DNA of 64,000 nt from Cupidesulfovibrio sp000226255 (GCF_003402415.2 NZ_AP036014.1:1488001-1552000); one strand, 5' to 3'. Shown: positions 35,077 through 44,045, counted from the stretch's first letter. Notes: generated from the letters alone by a model not told the origin. Numbers and translations: made by a program.

Positions 35077-35128
35077 GTGTTTGCTCCGTGCCGGGTAATG
35101 CCCCGGTAAACTGCAGTTAGAGGTCCGG

Positions 35129-37753
35129 ATGCCCCAGTTGCAATCGTTGCTGCGCCGCCTGCCGGAGTTCCGCGAATCGCGCATGAGCGCCGCGGGTCTC
35201 TCCCTGTGGCTGAACTGGCAGGGCGACATCAACCCCGCCGTGCCGCAGACCTTGCAGGACTATGGCGGCATGACCATCGCCGCCGAGCGCGACCAGTCGC
35301 TGTGGTTCTTCTTCTCGGCGGACGTGTTCCTGGCTCTGGCCCGGCTCGAGATATGGGGCAAGTTCAACCCGCTGCCCGTGGCGGTGCAGGTGCTGCCCGC
35401 GCGTCTGCTGCTGGGCATGAAGCGCGAGATATCGCTGTCCATCGAGAACGTGCTGACCACGCAGGAACTCATCGCCCCGCAGGAGTTCCAGGTGTGGGTG
35501 CACCCGCGCGCCCGCGAGATGGGCGCCGGAGTGCCCGGCCTGTCCTTCGAGAAGACGGCGGCCCTGCGCGGCATGGTGCCCGCCGAATGGACCATGCTGC
35601 AGGCCGACCCGCGCCTGCCGTACCAGTCCACCACAGGATGGTACTCGGTGCTGCGCCCCCTGGGCAACCCCCTGGACAAGGGCTTTCAGGCGGGCTGGCG
35701 CGCCATGTTCGGCGAGATTGAGGAAATTCTCAAGCGCCACAAGTTCAAATACATTCTGCATGAATCATTTCTGATCTTTCCGCTGGAAAACCTGCGCCTG
35801 TACCGCCAGTGGTGCCGCGACCTGTTGCAGCGCGTGCGCGAGGTGAAGGAACAGCGCCCCGACAGCTACTGGCCGTGCGTGAGCGCCATAGTGGATCGCA
35901 AGGGGCTGAACTTCAACAACGAACTTCCCCGCAAGCTGTCCCTGGACTGGGACCAGCTGGTGCCGGACTACCCCCACGCCAGTTTCCGCAACGCCTACCT
36001 GCTGGGCGAGGGTTTCACCATCCATGAAGTGCGCTTTTCGGTGGAGCACAGCAGCATGGACGACTGGTGCAACGTGGGGCTCGCCGAAGATGGCCAGGAG
36101 GCGGGCGCGCTGCCGGTGGTGGTTTCCACCCGCGCGGTGGCGGGCAACAACCCCTGCTGCTTCTACTGCGGCATGCGCAACCACGAGGTCACCGCCTGCC
36201 CCACGCGCAAGCTGGAGTCGCTGACCCCCAGCGTATGGCGCGACGTGGCCCTGCTGGATTTCGAGACCATCAACCGGGGGTTCCAGATCATCGACGGCCA
36301 GCTCGCGGGCGACATCGGCGAGGGGTTCACCGCGCTGTTGTCCTCGGAGGGGGCGGAAGGCATCATGACCCGCGCCATGTTCGACATCGGCAGCGCGGGG
36401 CAGCACCGCATGGCGCGCCGCATGTGGCTGGCGCGCGGCAAGGAGTACCCCAAGGGGCTCGACGAACTGGCCCCCAAGGACGACAACCCGGTATGGGCCG
36501 TGCTGGACGGACTGCGCCACGGCGAACCCATGGCGCTGGAGCGCGAACTGGCCCAGATCCAGATCAAGAACCCCCGCGACTACCGCAACCGCACCATGAT
36601 GGGCTACGTGGCGCTGGAGCGCGGCGACCTCATGCGGGCCGCCTCGCTGTGGAAGGAGGCGGAAACCCTGTCGCCCACGCAGTTGCAGCAGGCCTGGCAC
36701 ATCTTCTTGCAGGGCCGGTTGCAGGAGGTGCAGGGCAGATACCAGCCCGCCACCCAGCTGTACCGGCAGGTGGTGCGGCTGTGCCCGCAGTGGGCGGAAG
36801 CCGAATACCGGCAGGCCGTATGCCACGTGAAGATGGGCTTCGTGGAGCAGGCCACCACCCAGTTGCTGGCGCTGATGGGGCAGGACCCCAACGTGTTCAA
36901 CCGGATATTGCTGGACCCGGAGATGGAGCGCGGCCACGTGCACCTGCTCACGGCGCTGCACCTGCCGTGGACCGAGGCCGAGAACCGCGTGGAGGAAGAG
37001 AAGGAGGGGCTGTCGCGCCTGCGGGGCGAGGTGTCCAGCTGGTTCAGCGACGAGCACCCCTTTGCCGCGCAGACCGACGTGCGCGTGGCCAACCTGATCC
37101 GCATGTCCGAAATCCGCAACTTCGTGCCGTATCAGACGGTGATCAACGGCCGCTCTCAGCTGGAAAAGGACCTGCAACTGCGCATCAACCGAGAGGCCAA
37201 GGATCTGAAGACAAAGTTCAAGGGGTTCATGGCCCGGCTGATGTACGTGCGCGACGAAGCCGCGTGGTTTCCCTTTCCGCGTATTCTCGTGGAGTTCAAC
37301 AAGAACTACAACCTGTGCGCCGCCAACCTGAACTGGGCGCTGAAGAACAACCTGCAGGTGGCCGAGACCTTCAAGCGTGCCCATGTGGTGGCCGAAGCCG
37401 AGGAGGAACGGCTGCAGAAGCTGGAAGGACGCCTGAAGTTTCTGCGGGTGGTGCGCGATTCCACGCTGTTCCTGCTGCTGCTGGGCCGCAGCTTTCTGTG
37501 GATGGAGATCATTGGCCTGCTGCTCATCCTGGTGGTGCTGCCGCTCAGCCTCTACTACGGCGAGCGCGCCGGGGCCACATGGGCCACCGGGCTCATCAGC
37601 AACCAGAAGTGGCAGTTGCAGAAGGGCTTCATCCTCATCCTGTCCATCGTGGCCCTGGGGCTGGCCGCCCTGCGCACGGCCCTGGTCTTCGAGAAGAAGA
37701 AGGAGAAGCTGTTCAGCGAGGCGCGCCAGGGCAGCGGCAAAAAGAAGAAGTAG
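35129..37753 (+). CDS. Large TPR membrane protein with CCHC zinc knuckle
   Basis: 874 residues, no full-length family recognised. Region 1-330 is a soluble domain of unknown type. A retroviral-type zinc knuckle Cys344-x2-Cys347-x4-His352-x4-Cys357 follows (CFYCGMRNHEVTAC). From about 460 to 610 are helical repeats of TPR type (GYVALERGDLMRAASLWKEAE, first 20 quoted in part; LYRQVVRLCPQWAEAEYRQA), then a charged helical region with coiled-coil character (690-770), and two C-terminal membrane helices (about 775-800 and 830-850) with a Lys-rich cytoplasmic end. The main part thus faces the cytosol. Start 35129 has AGAGG. Followed by a strong terminator. It may bind RNA or protein at the membrane; that is inference. 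Confidence 0.72.
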   Translation: MPQLQSLLRRLPEFRESRMSAAGLSLWLNWQGDINPAVPQTLQDYGGMTIAAERDQSLWFFFSADVFLALARLEIWGKFNPLPVAVQVLPARLLLGMKREISLSIENVLTTQELIAPQEFQVWVHPRAREMGAGVPGLSFEKTAALRGMVPAEWTMLQADPRLPYQSTTGWYSVLRPLGNPLDKGFQAGWRAMFGEIEEILKRHKFKYILHESFLIFPLENLRLYRQWCRDLLQRVREVKEQRPDSYWPCVSAIVDRKGLNFNNELPRKLSLDWDQLVPDYPHASFRNAYLLGEGFTIHEVRFSVEHSSMDDWCNVGLAEDGQEAGALPVVVSTRAVAGNNPCCFYCGMRNHEVTACPTRKLESLTPSVWRDVALLDFETINRGFQIIDGQLAGDIGEGFTALLSSEGAEGIMTRAMFDIGSAGQHRMARRMWLARGKEYPKGLDELAPKDDNPVWAVLDGLRHGEPMALERELAQIQIKNPRDYRNRTMMGYVALERGDLMRAASLWKEAETLSPTQLQQAWHIFLQGRLQEVQGRYQPATQLYRQVVRLCPQWAEAEYRQAVCHVKMGFVEQATTQLLALMGQDPNVFNRILLDPEMERGHVHLLTALHLPWTEAENRVEEEKEGLSRLRGEVSSWFSDEHPFAAQTDVRVANLIRMSEIRNFVPYQTVINGRSQLEKDLQLRINREAKDLKTKFKGFMARLMYVRDEAAWFPFPRILVEFNKNYNLCAANLNWALKNNLQVAETFKRAHVVAEAEEERLQKLEGRLKFLRVVRDSTLFLLLLGRSFLWMEIIGLLLILVVLPLSLYYGERAGATWATGLISNQKWQLQKGFILILSIVALGLAALRTALVFEKKKEKLFSEARQGSGKKKK

Positions 37754-37802
37754 ACAGGCTCGTGGCCGCCCGGCCATGCGGCGGTATCCCGATCAAGACG
37801 GC

Positions 37803-37837
37803 ACGCCCGCGCGACATGCATCGCGCGGGCGTTTTTT
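37803..37837 (+). terminator. Rho-independent terminator after the TPR/zinc-knuckle gene
   Basis: ACGCCCGCGCGA (37803-37814) pairs with TCGCGCGGGCGT (37821-37832) around CATGCA, followed by TTTTTC. It also lies 37 bases past the convergent tex stop. Confidence 0.88.
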
Positions 37838-37873
37838 CATTGTTTTCGATGGCTATCGGGCGAGGCCGTCCGG

Positions 37874-40141
37874 CTATTGCTCCACTCCCTTCATGGCCAG
37901 GCTCACCCGGCCGCGCGCCCGATCCACCTCCAGCACGCGCACCCGGACGGTGCGGCCGGGGGCCACCACCTCGCCGGGGTCGCGCACGAAACGGTCGGAC
38001 AACTGGCTGACGTGCACCAGCCCGTCCCGGTGCACGCCAATGTCCACGAACGCCCCGAAGGCGGTGACGTTGGTGACGATGCCCGGCAGCACCATGCCCG
38101 GCTCCAGGTCGTCGGGCGAATGCACGCCCTCGGCGAAGCGGAACAGGGTGAACGCCGGGCGCGGGTCGCGGCCGGGGCGGGCCAGTTCCGCCAGGATGTC
38201 CGCCAGCGTGGGCAGGCCCACCTCGCCGGAAATGTAGCTCTCGGGTCGGATGCGGTCACGCAGCTCGGCCCGGCGCAGCAGGTCGGCCACCGCGCAGCCA
38301 AGGTCCGCCGCCATGCGGGAGACCAGGGCGTAGCGTTCCGGGTGCACCGCGCTGGCGTCCAGCGGGTTGTCCCCGTGCACCCGCAGAAAGCCCGCCGCCT
38401 GCTCGAAGGCCTTGGGACCCAGGCGCGGCACCTTCAGCAGGTCCCTGCGGGCACGGAAGGGGCCGTTTTCCGCCCGGTGGGCCACGATGTTGCGGGCCAG
38501 CACCGGCCCGATGCCGGAAACGTGGGCCAGCAACTCCGGGCTGGCCGTGTTGGCGTCCACGCCCACGGCGTTGACGCACGAGGCCACCACCTCGTCCAGC
38601 GCGCGGCGCAGGGCGGCCTGGTCCACGTCGTGCTGGTACTGCCCGACGCCCAGCGAGCGCGGGTCTATCTTCACCAGTTCCGCCAGCGGGTCCATGAGGC
38701 GACGTCCGATGGACACCGCCCCGCGCACGGTCAGGTCGTGGTCCGGAAATTCGCGGCGCGCCGCCTCTGACGCGGAATACACCGAGGCCCCGGTTTCGTT
38801 CACCAGCACCACGTCCACCCCGGCGGGCAGGCCCGCGCCCCGCGCGAAGGCCTCCGTCTCGCGCCCGGCGGTGCCGTTGCCCACGGCCACCACCTCGATG
38901 GCGTATTTGGCGCAGCAGTCGCGCAGGGTGCGCGCGGCGCGTTCCGCCCCGGCGTCGCCGGTGAGGGGGTGGATGACCTCGTGGTGCAGCAGGGCGCCCT
39001 GCCCATCCAGGCAGACCAGCTTGGCCCCGGTGCGCCAGCCGGGGTCCAGCGCCAGCACGCGGCGGCCGCCCAGCGGCGGGGCCATGATCAGTTCGCGCAG
39101 GTTGGTGGCGAACACGCCGATGGCCTGCGCCTCGGCCCGTTCGCGCAGGGCCGTGCGCAGCTCGTTTTCCAGCGAGGGGGCCAGCAGGCGCTTCCAGGCG
39201 TCGGCAAGGGCAGCGTCCACCTGCCCGGCGGCGGTTTCCGGCCGGGGTGCGGGACCGTTTCCGGCGATGTTCGCGCGGCGGCGCAGGGCGTCCAGCGCGT
39301 CGGCGTCCTCGGGGCGCACGGTCACGGACAGGAACCCCTCGCGCTCGCCGCGCAGCATGGCCAGCAGTCGGTGCGAGGGCATGGCGGCGGCGCGCTCCTC
39401 GTGGCCGAACCAGTCGGCGTAGGTGGCCCCTTCCGCTTCCTTGCCTGGCACGGCCTTGGCGCGCAGCGCTGCGCGACGGGCGAACAGTTCGCGCAGCGCG
39501 CCGCGCAGGGGGGCGGATTCGGCGAAATTCTCGGCCAGGATGTCGCGCGCGCCGGCCAGGGCGGCCTCCACGTCGGGCACGGCCAGTTCCGGGTCCGTCG
39601 CGTGCGGGGTGACATGCGCGGCGGCCAGCGCGCGGGCGTCGGCCATGGGTTTTGCCGCGCGCAGCGCCTCGGCCAGCGGGGCCAGGCCGCGCTTGCGGGC
39701 CTTTTCCGCGCGGGTGACGCGCTTGGGGCGGTAGGGCAGGTACACGTCTTCCAGCGCGGTGAGGGTGGAAGCGCCCGCCACGGCCCCGGCCAGTTGCGGG
39801 GTAAGCAGCCCGCGTTCCTCCAGCGAGGCCAGCACGGCGGCGCGGCGCTTGTCCAGTTCGCGCGCCTTTTCCAGCGCGTCGCGCACGGCGGCCACCTGCA
39901 CCTCGTCCAGGCTGCCCGTGGCCTCCTTGCGGTAGCGGGCGATGAACGGAATGGTCGCGCCTTCGTCCAGCAGGGCGATGACGGCGGCCACGCCGGGCGC
40001 GGGCAGCGCCAGCGCGGCGGCCAGCGCGTTCGGCGCGGCGGCGGTGGGGCAGGGCGTGGCGGCGGGCGTGCGGGGGGAGGCTGTGGCTTCTGCTGTCACG
40101 GGAGATTCCTGTTGTTGTCCTGTGGAGGACGATGTAAGCAT
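37874..40141 (-). CDS. tex: Tex-family transcription accessory / RNA-binding protein
   Basis: 755 residues. N-terminal Tex domain (EGATIPFIARYRKEATGSLDE begins near residue 65; quoted here in its typical 20-residue core), a YqgF-like fold with LALDPGWRTGAKLV, helix-hairpin-helix motifs (HVSGIGPVLARNIV, VPRLGPKAFEQAAGFLR), and a C-terminal S1 domain (GIVTNVTAFGAFVDIGVHRDG). Tex binds nucleic acids and affects transcription and toxin expression. The first 40 residues are an Ala/Thr/Pro tail beyond the usual start; a later start is possible. Single gene, convergent with the TPR gene, sharing the terminator region. Confidence 0.92.
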   Translation of the reverse strand: MLTSSSTGQQQESPVTAEATASPRTPAATPCPTAAAPNALAAALALPAPGVAAVIALLDEGATIPFIARYRKEATGSLDEVQVAAVRDALEKARELDKRRAAVLASLEERGLLTPQLAGAVAGASTLTALEDVYLPYRPKRVTRAEKARKRGLAPLAEALRAAKPMADARALAAAHVTPHATDPELAVPDVEAALAGARDILAENFAESAPLRGALRELFARRAALRAKAVPGKEAEGATYADWFGHEERAAAMPSHRLLAMLRGEREGFLSVTVRPEDADALDALRRRANIAGNGPAPRPETAAGQVDAALADAWKRLLAPSLENELRTALRERAEAQAIGVFATNLRELIMAPPLGGRRVLALDPGWRTGAKLVCLDGQGALLHHEVIHPLTGDAGAERAARTLRDCCAKYAIEVVAVGNGTAGRETEAFARGAGLPAGVDVVLVNETGASVYSASEAARREFPDHDLTVRGAVSIGRRLMDPLAELVKIDPRSLGVGQYQHDVDQAALRRALDEVVASCVNAVGVDANTASPELLAHVSGIGPVLARNIVAHRAENGPFRARRDLLKVPRLGPKAFEQAAGFLRVHGDNPLDASAVHPERYALVSRMAADLGCAVADLLRRAELRDRIRPESYISGEVGLPTLADILAELARPGRDPRPAFTLFRFAEGVHSPDDLEPGMVLPGIVTNVTAFGAFVDIGVHRDGLVHVSQLSDRFVRDPGEVVAPGRTVRVRVLEVDRARGRVSLAMKGVEQ

Positions 40142-40208
40142 GTGATTACGTCCATGGATTGAACCATCGGTGCAGCGGAACCGTCCTTAACCATGAAGGA
40201 GGCATGCC

Positions 40209-40445
40209 ATGAGCCACACCGAAGCCGATCTGCCCGCCGTCATCCACGAAGCGGAGTTCGTCATCCTGTCCGACGGCACCCAGGTGCGCTACGAGGAAAG
40301 CGGCGGCGCGCGCGACGTGTTCGTCAACGACGAATGGAGCGCCCGCGCCACTCTGTTCCCCGGTTCGGACTACTGTCTCGAAACCGGGGGCTGCACCTAC
40401 ATGCTGACCGCCACCGACGATGGGCTGCGCGTGGAAAAAAGCTAG
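40209..40445 (+). CDS. Small conserved hypothetical protein, 78 aa
   Basis: Not recognised. AAGGAGGCATGCC gives one of the best ribosome sites in the window, which supports real translation. The protein is acidic, without signal or membrane segment, and has a beta-rich core with the segments EFVILSDGTQVRYEESGG and RATLFPGSDYCLETGGCTYML; two Cys lie five residues apart. It is divergent from tex (67-base gap) and followed by a terminator. Confidence 0.72.
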   Translation: MSHTEADLPAVIHEAEFVILSDGTQVRYEESGGARDVFVNDEWSARATLFPGSDYCLETGGCTYMLTATDDGLRVEKS

Positions 40446-40482
40446 GGCCGGGGCACCCGGCGGGGTGCCGGAATGTGCAGTG

Positions 40483-40503
40483 GGGCCGCGCGGTGCGCGG
40501 CCC
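40483..40503 (+). terminator. Stem-loop after the 78-residue gene
   Basis: GGGCCGCG (40483-40490) pairs with CGCGGCCC (40496-40503), then TTCGTGTTG. A second hairpin (GGCACCC / GGGGTGCC) lies just before. Between convergent genes, so it may serve both. Confidence 0.6.
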
Positions 40504-40555
40504 TTCGTGTTGGCGGGGCGGTCTGCGGCAGCGCGGCCCGAAGGTTCGGCGGCGG

Positions 40556-41026
40556 CTAGTTGGCCGGGCCCCGGCCGCGCGCGGTGAGCCGGGCGCGCAG
40601 GTATGCCCCCAGCAGCGCCCCGGCATCTTCCTGTCCGCCTTCGCCCTGCGACAGGCCCAGGGCATGCAGGTCTTCGGCAACCTGGCGTTCCATCTTTTCC
40701 GATTCCATGAACATCACGTAGACCAGCGCGAGGGTGGCGTCGTTGTCCGCGCCGCCGTCGCACATGGCCGCCAGGTGCTCGTGGGGCACGGTTTCCTGCA
40801 GGCGGTCCGCGAACATGGCCGCCCACTTGCCGTACAGCGATTCCGGCAGGTGGGGCACCATGGCCGAAAGCGCGCGCGCACCCCGCTCGTCCATGTCGGG
40901 CATGGTCACGGCCATGAATTCCTCCAGGGCTTCGCTGCGGCGTTCCGTGTCACGCGAGAGGTGGCGCAGCACCGTGGCGATGACGTGGGCACGGGCTGCT
41001 TCGGGCGAGAGGGGCGCTGCGGACAT
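40556..41026 (-). CDS. Conserved hypothetical helical protein, 156 aa
   Basis: Not recognised. Start 41026 (MSAAPLSPEAARAHV) has AGGAGAACGCC; the frame is open a further 58 codons but those have no ribosome site. It is largely alpha-helical and acidic, with Met-rich segments (EEFMAVTMPDMDERG, ALVYVMFMESEKMERQV) and a basic end. No membrane helix or signal. Convergent with the 78-residue gene. No functional clue. Confidence 0.7.
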   Translation of the reverse strand: MSAAPLSPEAARAHVIATVLRHLSRDTERRSEALEEFMAVTMPDMDERGARALSAMVPHLPESLYGKWAAMFADRLQETVPHEHLAAMCDGGADNDATLALVYVMFMESEKMERQVAEDLHALGLSQGEGGQEDAGALLGAYLRARLTARGRGPAN

Positions 41027-41244
41027 GGCGTTCTCCTGAAAGGGGCTGGATGCGTGCGGGGCTGTGCCGTCAATCTGTTCCGTACCGTTCGGGGCGTGCA
41101 GACCCAATCCGGCCATGCCCGGCGTATCCGGCAACGACCGCCACGGGGACGGGCACGCGACGAAGTGGCGCAGCCTAGCGCACCCCGCCCTGCCGCGCAA
41201 GGCGCATGCGGGTCGTGGCGGGTGTCGTCATGTCGAAGATAATC

Positions 41245-41268
41245 GTTGCAATTTCATTGAGTTGCAAC
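41245..41268. promoter_or_regulatory. GTTGCAA inverted repeat
   Basis: GTTGCAA at 41245-41251 and TTGCAAC at 41262-41268 are exact inverted halves with a 10-base spacer in an A+T-rich patch. It resembles the TTTGCAA repeat at 8740-8765. The only gene it could control is the minus-strand one starting 219 bases away. Confidence 0.35.
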
Positions 41269-41283
41269 ATGGATGCGCGAAAC

Positions 41284-41317
41284 GATAAAACGGCCCCGCG
41301 TGAACGGAGCCGTTTTG
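41284..41317. terminator. Stem-loop terminator, probably of tpx
   Basis: GATAAAACGGC-CCG pairs with CGG-GCCGTTTTGTC with one mismatch and a six-base loop; TTTTT follows on the plus strand. It is 136 bases beyond the tpx stop on the minus strand. Confidence 0.65.
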
Positions 41318-41452
41318 TCGTTTTTGTAAATCCTCATTCTTTCGCACGGTCCGCTTCGTGTCGGGGCATGCTGGCCGCCCGTTTTGCGTTGCAGGGGAGG
41401 ACAGGCACGCGGCCGCTAGGCGGGAGAGGGGCGTGGGCACCCCGAAGGGCCG

Positions 41453-41965
41453 CTACAGCGCGGCGCGCACCGCCGCCAGCGCGGCCTCGTAGTTGGGTTC
41501 GTGGCTCACTTCGGGCACGATTTCGGTGTAGGTGACCTTGCCCGACCGGTCCACCACGAAGATGGCGCGGGTCAGCAGGCGCAGTTCCTTGATCACTATG
41601 CCGTAGGCGGACCCGAAGGCCAGGTCGCGGTGGTCGGACAGGGTTTCCAGCGCGTCCACGCCGGCGGCCCCGCACCAGCGGGCCTGGGCGAAGGGCAGGT
41701 CGCAGCTGATGGTCAGGATGCGCACGTCCGCTCCCAGGCGGGTGGCTTCCTGGTTGAACCTGCGGGTTTCCATGTCGCATACGCCGGTGTCCAGCGAGGG
41801 TACGGCGGAGATGAGCAGAACCTTGCCCGTGTAGTCGGCCAGGGTGCGCGGGGACAGGTCGTTGGCCAGCGCGGAAAAGCCGGGGGCCTTGTCGCCCGCG
41901 GCCACGGGGGAGCCGGTAAGGGTGAGGGGCGTGCCTCTGAAGGTGATGATGCCGGTACGGTCCAT
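41453..41965 (-). CDS. tpx: Thiol peroxidase (2-Cys peroxiredoxin, Tpx type)
   Basis: 170 residues, the usual Tpx length. It opens with ITFRGTPLTLTG, has the peroxidatic Cys in VPSLDTGVCDMETRRFN (about residue 61) and the resolving Cys in ARWCGAAG (about 95), the spacing typical of atypical 2-Cys Tpx. It reduces lipid and alkyl peroxides using thioredoxin, useful for an anaerobe meeting oxygen. Start 41965 has AGGAGGCGGATACCC. Divergent from amtB. Confidence 0.94.
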   Translation of the reverse strand: MDRTGIITFRGTPLTLTGSPVAAGDKAPGFSALANDLSPRTLADYTGKVLLISAVPSLDTGVCDMETRRFNQEATRLGADVRILTISCDLPFAQARWCGAAGVDALETLSDHRDLAFGSAYGIVIKELRLLTRAIFVVDRSGKVTYTEIVPEVSHEPNYEAALAAVRAAL

Positions 41966-42175
41966 GGGTATCCGCCTCCTGCGGAAGATGGTTCGGAAGG
42001 GTCGCCTCGCGATGGGCGAGGAGCCTTGGCGTTCCGCCACGGCGGAGCCGGGCGGCGGCTGCGTGCCCACGCGCCTGCGGCTGGCGGCGGGGCACGGCGG
42101 TTTCATCAAGGCATACCACAATGGCGCGGGCATGGAAACCTGAGTGGGATGAATTTCCGCTCCATACTGCAAAAA

Positions 42176-42213
42176 TGTCTGTTTTTACAAAAAAGGAACC
42201 GTGTCTGTTTTTA
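42176..42213 (+). repeat. 12-bp direct repeat upstream of the sigma-54 promoter
   Basis: TGTCTGTTTTTA occurs at 42176-42187 and 42202-42213, start-to-start 26 bases, about 90-120 bases upstream of the promoter, a typical place for enhancer-binding sites of sigma-54 activators. It does not match the NtrC dyad that I know. Confidence 0.55.
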
Positions 42214-42295
42214 GTGTTACCAAAATGGAAAATTGCGTGAATATCCGGTTTTTGCAACAGGCTGAATTCATTGGGGCAGACCATTTTGTAGGCAG

Positions 42296-42310
42296 TGGCA
42301 CGCTCCTTGC
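42296..42310 (+). promoter_or_regulatory. Sigma-54 promoter of amtB-glnB-glnD
   Basis: TGGCACG-CTCC-TTGC at 42296-42310 matches the -24/-12 consensus TGGCACG-N4-TTGC completely, with correct GG-N10-GC spacing. It lies 82 bases before the amtB start, indicating nitrogen control through an NtrC-type activator. Confidence 0.85.
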
Positions 42311-42391
42311 CTTTACAGGGGCATGGTTCGGGTTTGCCCCTGTCCGTTCGGTCCGGCAGGGGGTGTACGTCAACTTTTCGAGGAGGTTCAC

Positions 42392-43600
42392 ATGAACGCG
42401 GCGGATACCGCCTTCATCCTGGTCTGCTCCGCTCTGGTCATGTTCATGACCCCGGGGCTCGCCCTGTTCTACGGGGGGCTCGTGCGTGCGCGCAACGTGC
42501 TTTCCACCACCATGCACAGTTTCATTCTCGTGGGCGTGGCCAGCATCGTCTGGGCGGTCATCGGCTACACGCTGGCGTTCGGCCCCGACATCGGCGGGGT
42601 CATCGGCGGGCTCGATTTCGCCTTCCTGAACGGCGTGGGCATGGAACCCAGCGAGACGGTCACCAACATCCCGCACCTGCTGTTCATGGTGTTCCAGTGC
42701 ATGTTTGCGGTGATCACCCCCGCGCTCATTTCCGGCGCCTACGCCGAACGCATCCGCTTCCGCGCCATGCTGCTGTTCTCCGTGCTGTGGCTGGTGGTGG
42801 TGTACGCCCCCATGGCCCACTGGGTGTGGGGCGGCGGCTGGATGTTCGGCATTGGCGCGCTTGACTTCGCTGGCGGCGCCGTGGTGCACATGAGCTCCGC
42901 CGCCGCCGCCCTGGCCGCCGCCCACGTGCTGGGCCGCCGCCACGGCTACGGCCGCGAGCCCTTCGTGCCCCACAACCTGCCCATGACCGTGCTTGGCGCG
43001 GGCATCCTGTGGTTCGGCTGGTTCGGCTTCAACGCGGGCAGCGCCCTTGCCGCCAACGGCCTTGCCGCCAACGCCTTCGTCACCACCCACCTGTGCGCCG
43101 CTGCCGCCGCCGTCAGCTGGATGGCCGCCGAATGGCTGCACAGCGGCAAGCCCACCACCCTTGGCGCGGCTTCCGGCGCGGTGGCCGGTCTTGTGGTCAT
43201 CACCCCGGCCGCCGGGTTCGTGGCCCCCATGCCCGCCATCATCATGGGTCTCATCGGCGGCGCCCTGTGCTACGGCGGCGTGCTGATGAAGCATGTCTTC
43301 AAGTACGACGACGCCCTTGACGTGGTGGGCGTGCATGGCGTGGGCGGCACCTTCGGCGCGCTGGCCACCGGCATCTTTGCCTCCAGTGCCGTGAACACGG
43401 CCTCCGGCCTGCTCGAAGGCAACCCCTCGCAGCTCTGGATCCAGTTCATCTCCGTGGTCGCCACCTGGCTGTTCTGCTACGTGGCCAGCCGTATCCTGTT
43501 CCATGTCGTTGATGCCCTCGTGGGCCTGCGCGCGGACGTGGAATCGGAAGTGGCGGGCCTCGACGTCAGCGAGCACAACGAAACGGGCTACCAGCTCTAG
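42392..43600 (+). CDS. amtB: Ammonium transporter
   Basis: 402 residues, eleven membrane helices. The substrate-pathway His pair is present in GGAVVHMSSAAAALAAAHVLG and DVVGVHGVGGTFGALATG (each shown in part), with the family motif MTPGLALFYGGLVRARNVLS near the N-terminus. The first helix directly follows a short N-terminus, so no cleaved signal is evident. It moves ammonium into the cell and is blocked by PII when nitrogen is plentiful; glnB follows 84 bases later. Start 42392 has GAGGAGGTTCAC. Controlled by the sigma-54 promoter upstream. Confidence 0.95.
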   Translation: MNAADTAFILVCSALVMFMTPGLALFYGGLVRARNVLSTTMHSFILVGVASIVWAVIGYTLAFGPDIGGVIGGLDFAFLNGVGMEPSETVTNIPHLLFMVFQCMFAVITPALISGAYAERIRFRAMLLFSVLWLVVVYAPMAHWVWGGGWMFGIGALDFAGGAVVHMSSAAAALAAAHVLGRRHGYGREPFVPHNLPMTVLGAGILWFGWFGFNAGSALAANGLAANAFVTTHLCAAAAAVSWMAAEWLHSGKPTTLGAASGAVAGLVVITPAAGFVAPMPAIIMGLIGGALCYGGVLMKHVFKYDDALDVVGVHGVGGTFGALATGIFASSAVNTASGLLEGNPSQLWIQFISVVATWLFCYVASRILFHVVDALVGLRADVESEVAGLDVSEHNETGYQL

Positions 43601-43633
43601 GCTTGCCGCTGCCGCCGTTGTCGCCTAAAAGGC

Positions 43634-43652
43634 GGAAGGGGTTATCCCTTCC
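43634..43652 (+). other. Small hairpin between amtB and glnB
   Basis: GGAAGGG pairs with CCCTTCC around GTTAT, just before the glnB ribosome site. Too short to be a certain terminator; it could modulate glnB translation or mRNA processing. Confidence 0.4.
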
Positions 43653-43684
43653 CTGAACACGAACCGAGCTTCAGGATGGACATC

Positions 43685-44023
43685 ATGAAGAAACTTGAGA
43701 TCATCATTCGCCCGTTCAAGCTGGACGAGGTGAAGGAGACGCTGGCCGGACTCGACGTGAAGGGCATGACCGTCACGGAAGTGAAGGGCTTCGGCCGCCA
43801 GCGCGGCCACAAGGAAGTGTACCGGGGCGCGGAATACCAGGTGGATTTCATGCCCAAGGTCAAGATCGAGGTGGTGGTGGATGACGGACAGGTGAAGGCC
43901 GTCACCGACGCCGTGGTCAAGGCCGCCCGCACCGGCAAGGTGGGCGACGGCAAGATCTTCATCTCCCCGGTCGAAGACGTGCTGCGCATCCGCACCGGCG
44001 AAACCGGCGTGGACGCCATCTAG
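43685..44023 (+). CDS. glnB: Nitrogen regulatory protein P-II
   Basis: 112 residues, the standard PII length, when started at 43685 (MKKLEIIIRPFKLDEVKETL); an ATG three codons earlier lies within the ribosome site AGGATGG. The T-loop RGHKEVYRGAEYQVDF holds the Tyr (position 51) that GlnD uridylylates; TGKVGDGKIFISPVEDVLRI (first 20) is the ATP-binding B/C-loop. PII senses 2-oxoglutarate and ATP/ADP, and in this setting blocks AmtB. The amtB-glnB-glnD order puts sensor, target and modifying enzyme together. Confidence 0.96.
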   Translation: MKKLEIIIRPFKLDEVKETLAGLDVKGMTVTEVKGFGRQRGHKEVYRGAEYQVDFMPKVKIEVVVDDGQVKAVTDAVVKAARTGKVGDGKIFISPVEDVLRIRTGETGVDAI

Positions 44024-44045
44024 CCCCCGCAGACAGCAATCAACG

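Larger units (their letters stand above)
41027..41452. other. Intergenic region upstream of the 40556 gene and downstream of tpx
   Basis: 426 bases without a supported gene. It holds the GTTGCAA inverted repeat (41245-41268) and the stem-loop 41284-41317. The part next to tpx (41330-41450) shows no feature. Confidence 0.45.
41966..42391. other. Divergent intergenic region tpx / amtB
   Basis: 426 bases. The half near amtB is A+T-rich and holds the 12-bp direct repeats (42176-42213) and the sigma-54 promoter (42296-42310). The half near tpx has no feature I can name apart from its ribosome site. Confidence 0.5.
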
